Positions 59,590 through 64,000 of a stretch of 64,000 nucleotides of DNA are shown piece after piece. Source of the stretch: Papio anubis. Taxonomy: Eukaryota > Chordata > Mammalia > Primates > Cercopithecidae. Made by a program: the position numbers and the translations under genes. Under the pieces are notes generated by a model. The model had not been told where the DNA came from and ran no database searches. It worked only from the letters and a program-made list of their open reading frames with translations. How positions within the stretch are numbered: the stretch's first letter is position 1; each line of letters starts with the position of its first letter. The stretch lies in NCBI RefSeq assembly GCF_008728515.1, contig NC_044991.1:38086968-38150967 (forward strand), given 5' to 3'.

Positions 59590-59900
59590 TACCCAAAGGT
59601 TCCAGACTCAGCTGGTTTTATGGGTGATTTCTGTCCAACCCTTAAGTTACTTTGTATTTCAGATCCCCAAAGAATATAGAGAGCTTCCAAAAATGCTTTG
59701 TGAGACTAGCATACCCTTGATTCCAAAAACCTGACAAGCAATGCATAAAAGAGAGAACTACAGGTCAATCTCATTTATGAATTTAGAGGCAACAGCCTAT
59801 AAATAGTATCAGCAAATTGAATCCAGCAACGTATTGAATGCCATTTGATACTCATTTTTAAATGCTGAATGTAGTACATTAGTAACTTTTTAATGTAGTA
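59590..59900 (+). mobile_element. L1M ORF2 fragment
   Basis: 'cccttgattccaaaaacctg', 'aactacaggtcaatctcatt' and 'gcaaattgaatccagcaacg' follow the L1 ORF2 order. No frame remains. Confidence 0.65.
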
Positions 59901-60860
59901 AATGTTATAACTTGGCAAAAGTTAATACCTAAATGATCCACCAAAAATTATAATAAATTATATTTAATTTTAATGTATTATATTAACAAATATAATTAGA
60001 TTATACTCATATACATGTATTAAATAAATTAGCATGTTTAATTTTACACATTGATGCCCACTTTCTGGGCACTTAGTGGTTTTACATCCTTGGGCTGAAC
60101 TCTAAACCACAGGTGGCTGTGGAACTGAACCAGGTCACTAACTGTCTTCTCACTTTTAGGCAAAAGAAAGGGGCTGCTTTAAGTAATCTCCTAACCTTGA
60201 CTTCTAGGTTTCAGTTAAAGACACAAAAGCAGCCAGGCCCTCTTCTGGTTGTTTCACTGGCTGAATGATTTCAATGAAACTCAAGCAATACAGAGAAAGA
60301 TGCTTGAGAATACACTTTTGAGTGGCAGAGGCATTGGCACAAATGTTTCACTTTTTCATTTCGATTTAAAAAGTGGCACGTAACTCGAGTCTGTGTATTT
60401 GTGGGAAGGACTGTACGGGCAACACCAAGAAAGAGAACAATAGGTTGTGAAAACAAGAAAAGGCCCTTCCAATACAAGCCTTTTTCTTCCTAGGTCTTTT
60501 CAGCTTCACAAAAGAAGACATATTTTCCATATAATTGCTAAACATGTTTGCTTATTAAATTATTCTTTAATTAGTTAATGATTTTAGCTATGCTTTGCTC
60601 TTCGGATATTCATTTTGTATAATAAAATAATTATAGATAATTAAACTATCTCAAGCCTTTTTCTTTCCCCCAGCAAACATGCTGGGTATCCAAAAATGAC
60701 AACAAGTTGTAAATTAATCTGGAAAACAAAGCATGACAGATGAATGATTTGGTTGGAATTAATTAGGCACTAATTATATACTGGAACTAGATGAAGAATG
60801 AGACTCATTATAAAAATAAAACGCTATTCTGAAGAGATGCACAGTTACCGACATCCTTAC
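59901..60860. other. Intron (CFAP61), AT-rich, possible conserved non-coding block
   Basis: 60,530-60,800 is rich in TAATTA/TTAATTA-type motifs and is not a recognised repeat. It includes the first copy of a 67-bp duplicated segment (60,644-60,710). Confidence 0.4.
60644..60710 (+). repeat. 67-bp direct repeat, copy A
   Basis: Aligned without gaps to 61,457-61,523, with 58 of 67 bases identical by eye. Confidence 0.85.
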
Positions 60861-61035
60861 CTTCTGTGGTGATGGAGTTACTCCTTATCCAAGTCAGCGC
60901 CTTAAAGCAATCCTCTTCCTCATTGAGAGTGAAATGGTTGCAAGGAACTTTCCCTGTGTACCGCCGCTGACTGCTGTTGGGAACCTCTCTGTTTGTCAGG
61001 TGTTGACTAATATCAGCCCCTGTGGGGCATGGGAC
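60861..61035 (-). CDS. CFAP61: CFAP61 internal exon (first in window, 175 nt)
   Basis: The exon opens after a ...CATACTTCAG acceptor with a CTAAC branch-point-like sequence about 10 nt upstream, and ends ACAGAAG|GTAAGG, a strong donor. The open frame reads VPCPTGADISQHLTNREVPN and onward to ...FKALTWIRSNSITTEG: 58 codons plus the first base of a Gly codon. The segment ending FKALTWIRSNSITTEG fits the piece just before the second dinucleotide-binding strand in pyridine-nucleotide oxidoreductases, where a helix of the kind 'dalalr' precedes a VVVIGGG strand. The exon cannot be an independent gene: it has no Met start and continues in phase into the exon at 46,839. The opposite strand also has an open frame across it (60,934-61,239), which I regard as a shadow. 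Direct 67-bp repeats lie on either side (60,644-60,710 and 61,457-61,523). Confidence 0.82.
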
Positions 61036-61183
61036 CTGAAGTATGTTAGAGAAATGCTTGTTTCAGCGATAATAGATAAAGTGGTGACAGTGGTTAAAAA
61101 AAAAAAAACAGTAGACATAGCAATGTTCAGTATGTCTTTTTCTGTTCCCAGATACAATCAATCAGATTTTAATCCAAGTAAGA

Positions 61184-61186
<3 letters not shown>

Positions 61187-61222
<36 letters not shown>
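61187..61222 (+). repeat. (CA)n microsatellite
   Basis: About 18 uninterrupted AC units, 150 bp upstream (in gene sense) of the exon at 61,035. Confidence 0.95.
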
Positions 61223-61225
<3 letters not shown>

Positions 61226-61244
61226 TAATGAGCACCTAGAAACA

Positions 61245-61905
61245 ATTATCAGAGGGAGTTGCTCTAGTTATGTAATGCTGTGTAACAAACTGTTTCAAAA
61301 TTCAGTGGTAAAAATCAGCCATTAGGCTCCCAGCCTATGCAGGACAGTAATTCAGACACGGCAAGGTGGGGAATGGCTTGTCTCTGTTCCACAATGTCTG
61401 GGGCCTCAGCTAGGAAGACTCAGGGGCTGGGGCCTGAAATTATCTGAATATAGTTGAACTATCTCAATCCTTTTTCTTTCCCCTGGAAAATATGCTGGGT
61501 ATTCAAATGTGACAACAAATTGTCATGATTTGCCTTGCAGTTGATGTTGGCTAAGGGTTGGATTTGAGCTGGGGTTGTTGGCCAGAACACCTACATGTGG
61601 CCTCTCCATGTAGCTTGGGCTTCCTCATAACATGGTGGCTGGGTTCCTAGGGCAAGTGTTCTGAGAAAGAGAGAGCCAATAAAGAGAGGTCCAGGTTCTT
61701 TTCCAACCTAGTCTTGGAAGTTGAGCAGTGTCTCTTCCACCATATTCGATTCATGGAGGTAGCCATAAAGGGCTGCCCAGGATCAGGGGAGGGAACCTCA
61801 ACTCCACCTCTTCCTGTAGGAGAGGCAAGGCTCTGGAAGAGGACATGGAAGTGAATTGGATGTGGTGGCCATTTTTGGCAAAAATAATCTGCCACAGAAA
61901 CAATT
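61245..61905 (-). repeat. Old unnamed repeat (copy 4) with inserted copied segment
   Basis: 'gtaatgctgtgtaacaaact', 'gcttgggcttcctcataaca', 'cttccaccatattcgattca' and 'tttggcaaaaataatctgcc' match the family at 4,300, 32,378 and 48,675. The segment near 61,457-61,523 does not fit that family and copies intronic sequence. The strand is arbitrary. Confidence 0.5.
61457..61523 (+). repeat. 67-bp direct repeat, copy B
   Basis: Partner of 60,644-60,710. It lies within the old repeat at 61,245-61,905. Confidence 0.85.
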
Positions 61906-63601
61906 ATATCCGGGGTTGAAATTTAAGGGTATAGAGGGGCTAGGCAGAAAAGAAAAGGAAGGAAACATTATTATTTACTTATGAAAAGTATAGAATTATT
62001 CCTTGTCTTGTCAGAGAAATATTCTCCTTCTCTTTATTCCCCTCCATCTTTCTCTCAGTTTTGATGCAGATGTGTGTGGGAACAGAAACTTTCCTCTACT
62101 GTAAGGAAAGTAACAGTAAAAACACAATAAAGGATGATAGCTGATACTCGTCTTCTGTGTCAAGGATACTGTGGTAAACTGGAGGGTTTGTGCTTGGGCC
62201 AGAGTGATCAGCCATGACTCCGCTCCATCTAGTTGCTGCCAGTGTAGAGTATGGATCCAGTATGGCCAGATCTGACTTCCCAAGAAATGCCAAGCCCTTG
62301 GGTTTTCATGTAGACTCCTGATCTTTTTTTTATTATATTAGTTCAAATTAAAATCAGACAAAGAAGTGTCATTGCAAAAACCAAATAAAACAGCACAGTG
62401 ACCTGAGTTTCCCCAAATGGGCCACCACTTGGTCCCTCTGACTTTTAACTGGTTGCCAGGTGGAGGTTATGAGGAGAAAAAGAGGGCAAGCAGAGGGGCA
62501 GCCTAGAGGGACCCTGAGGCCTTTGGTGGAAGATCGATACCTACTGGCTTGCTGCATTCTGGGTCTAAGACCTCAGGGCTGTGAGGCAAGAATACTCCTA
62601 GAGCTATTACAGGCAATAAGTTCACCTGCGGTCAAGATGGATATTGGGGTAGAGGAAGTTCTTTATCCTTTGACAAGCAGGCAAATGCTGGCTGGTGCTT
62701 AAACTCATGGGGCTTGACTAAACTCCAGCTGACAGGAAACTTTTGGTTATACACTTCCTCAATAGAAATTGTAAAGCCTTAGTACATTGCCGTGATGTAT
62801 TTAATGCAATTTCAAACTAGATTAAATTAAAATGAAACAGAGCAAAACAGAACCAATGTTTAAAGCTGGATATTCTCTCTCCATTAAGAAGCTGCAGCGA
62901 AATTATATGTAGCAAAAGGGAACAACTAAATAAATAGTGGTCATTTACTGTAACCAAAATTGAGGAGGTAAAGTTTTCTTATTAGTAATATAGCTCGTTT
63001 AGTAATACCCCACTAAAATGTTGATAGCATTATATTCATAGTTATTATAAAGCAGCCCACTGAAGGCTTTGGTGAAAGGTTTGACATGCACAATACTGAA
63101 CACTGTGCTTCAGGTTTTGAAACCTCACTGGAACTACAAGGAGCATTGTAGCATAAAAGAAAATAAAATGTGGGTAACATTACATCAGTTTAGTAAGTCA
63201 TGATTTAACAATTGAAAAAGCCTTGGCAGAAAGTGGCAGCGCTAAAGAACAAATTGAGAGCCCTTCATTTCTAAAAGTTTCAAGTAGCGGGTGTCTAGGC
63301 ATAAACAAAAAAGGAAGAGGAGAAAAAAGAATAAGGTCCGAATGGAAAATTAGCTCACTACGATCTTGAAATGTAATTGCATTCTGACAATCCACATAAT
63401 TCTTGTGTGCACTTAAATGTGTAGAGTTGTTTCGCGTACTTCTCTACTATAAAGAATAAGAGCAATTAAAGAAAACCTAACGGGATTATGGCATTTTCAC
63501 AAAGCAGGCAGAACTGAAGCTAGGATTATAAATTCCAAAGCCACACAAATTTGTCTGCACAGAGTTTAGAAGAACTCAGTGAATTAGAAAACAATCTATG
63601 G
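61906..63601. other. Intron (CFAP61), no feature recognised
   Basis: AT-rich and mainly single-copy. No plausible upstream exon is seen on the minus strand. Confidence 0.4.
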
Positions 63602-63938
63602 AAAAAGAAGCTTGCTTTGTGACCAGTTCATCATTTACTGTGTTCTTGCATTGAATGGAAGCTTTTAGCAGAAAAATAATTTGTATGGAGACATTAAGAA
63701 GCCAGTACAAGAAATTTCCTTCTTCCATGTGTGCCTGTGGGGCCACAGAGCTATCCAGCCCTGAAAAGTAAAAAGAAGCTTCCTTTCTGAATGGTTCATC
63801 ACATACTGTTTTCTTTCATTGAATAGCAGATTTCAACACTAAGAGGAGTTTGTAGGCAGACATTTAGAAGAAGCTAGCAGAATTTTCTTACACCCATACA
63901 CTCCTGTTGGACAAGAGAGGTCACCAGCCCTGAAAAGG
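63602..63938 (+). repeat. Diverged tandem duplication, period about 168 bp
   Basis: Copy 1 (63,602-63,769) and copy 2 (63,770-63,938) both start AAAAAGAAGCTT, share 'ttcatca...tactgt...tcattgaat' in the middle and end 'ccagccctgaaaag'. Identity is roughly 70 percent by eye. Another 'ggaaaaagaggc' follows at 63,937, so a third partial unit is possible. Confidence 0.8.
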
Positions 63939-64000
63939 AAAAAGAGGCAAAGGAGAGAACAGTCTTTGATATAAGGGCTTGGTTATCTTTAATGAAGTGC

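Larger units (their letters stand above)
25918..61035 (-). other. CFAP61: CFAP61 gene, internal part (5 coding exons, both ends outside window)
   Basis: Five minus-strand exons joined in order give one uninterrupted frame of 364 codons plus 2 nt. Exon lengths are 175, 293, 328, 92 and 206 nt, and the introns are 14,021, 11,100, 1,414 and 7,489 bp. Phases match at every junction: after 1 nt, after 0, after 1, after 0, and out at 2. CFAP61 is a cilium- and flagellum-associated protein; its Chlamydomonas counterpart FAP61 belongs to the calmodulin- and spoke-associated complex at radial spoke 3. The assignment rests on recognising the peptide sequence and the oxidoreductase-like fold. N-terminal exons lie beyond 64,000 and C-terminal exons before position 1. 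No start codon, stop codon, promoter or poly(A) signal of the gene is visible. Confidence 0.8.

Overview
This is nuclear DNA from a primate, very probably an Old World monkey (macaque, baboon or a relative). It has vertebrate introns, dense Alu, L1, MaLR and MIR/L2 repeats, and no bacterial-style gene layout. Two young Alus, at 23,841-24,134 (minus) and 41,185-41,487 (plus), carry bases typical of cercopithecoid AluY lineages (CTCAAGCCTG, GAGACGGGCGG, GCCGGGCGAGG, and TCTGGCCAC/TCCGGCCAC). Both have long, perfect target-site duplications.

The only gene I can support is on the minus strand. Five internal coding exons lie at 61,035-60,861, 46,839-46,547, 35,446-35,119, 33,704-33,613 and 26,123-25,918. 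All have AG/GT splice sites, and their codon phases join without a break (1,094 nt, 364 codons plus 2 nt). I assign them to CFAP61 (formerly C20orf26), an axonemal protein of the calmodulin- and spoke-associated complex at the base of radial spoke 3, needed for sperm and ciliary motility. The exons cover the oxidoreductase-like C-terminal half. Both nucleotide-binding signatures look degenerate there, which suggests a structural fold rather than an enzyme. The gene runs out of the window at both ends: no first exon, last exon, promoter or poly(A) site is visible.

Layout. 1-25,917: intron or 3' side, with old L1 pieces, MSTA, MSTB and MLT1 LTRs, and a strongly nested block at 20,830-25,165 (L1M split by a MER6/Tigger3-type transposon, itself split by three Alus). 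25,918-35,446: three exons, a 554-bp polypurine tract (27,782-28,335), an MLT1-like LTR, an L1 inserted in an older repeat, and a pair of adjacent perfect hairpins (34,367-34,444). 35,447-46,546: intron with a 5-kb L1M interrupted by an LTR and two Alus, an MLT1 LTR, a MER44/Tigger-type element and another MLT1-like LTR. 46,547-61,035: two exons around a 14-kb Alu-rich intron. 61,036-64,000: intron with a (CA)n, an old repeat holding a copied 67-bp segment, and a diverged 168-bp tandem duplication.

I did not find a new gene system. The observations most worth checking are the double hairpin, the 67-bp copy on either side of an exon, three RFX-type X-box matches in a ciliary gene, the apparent loss of cofactor-binding residues, and a stretch inside one Alu that looks like damaged sequence. 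Repeat family names come from recognising consensus features by eye, so element edges are approximate.
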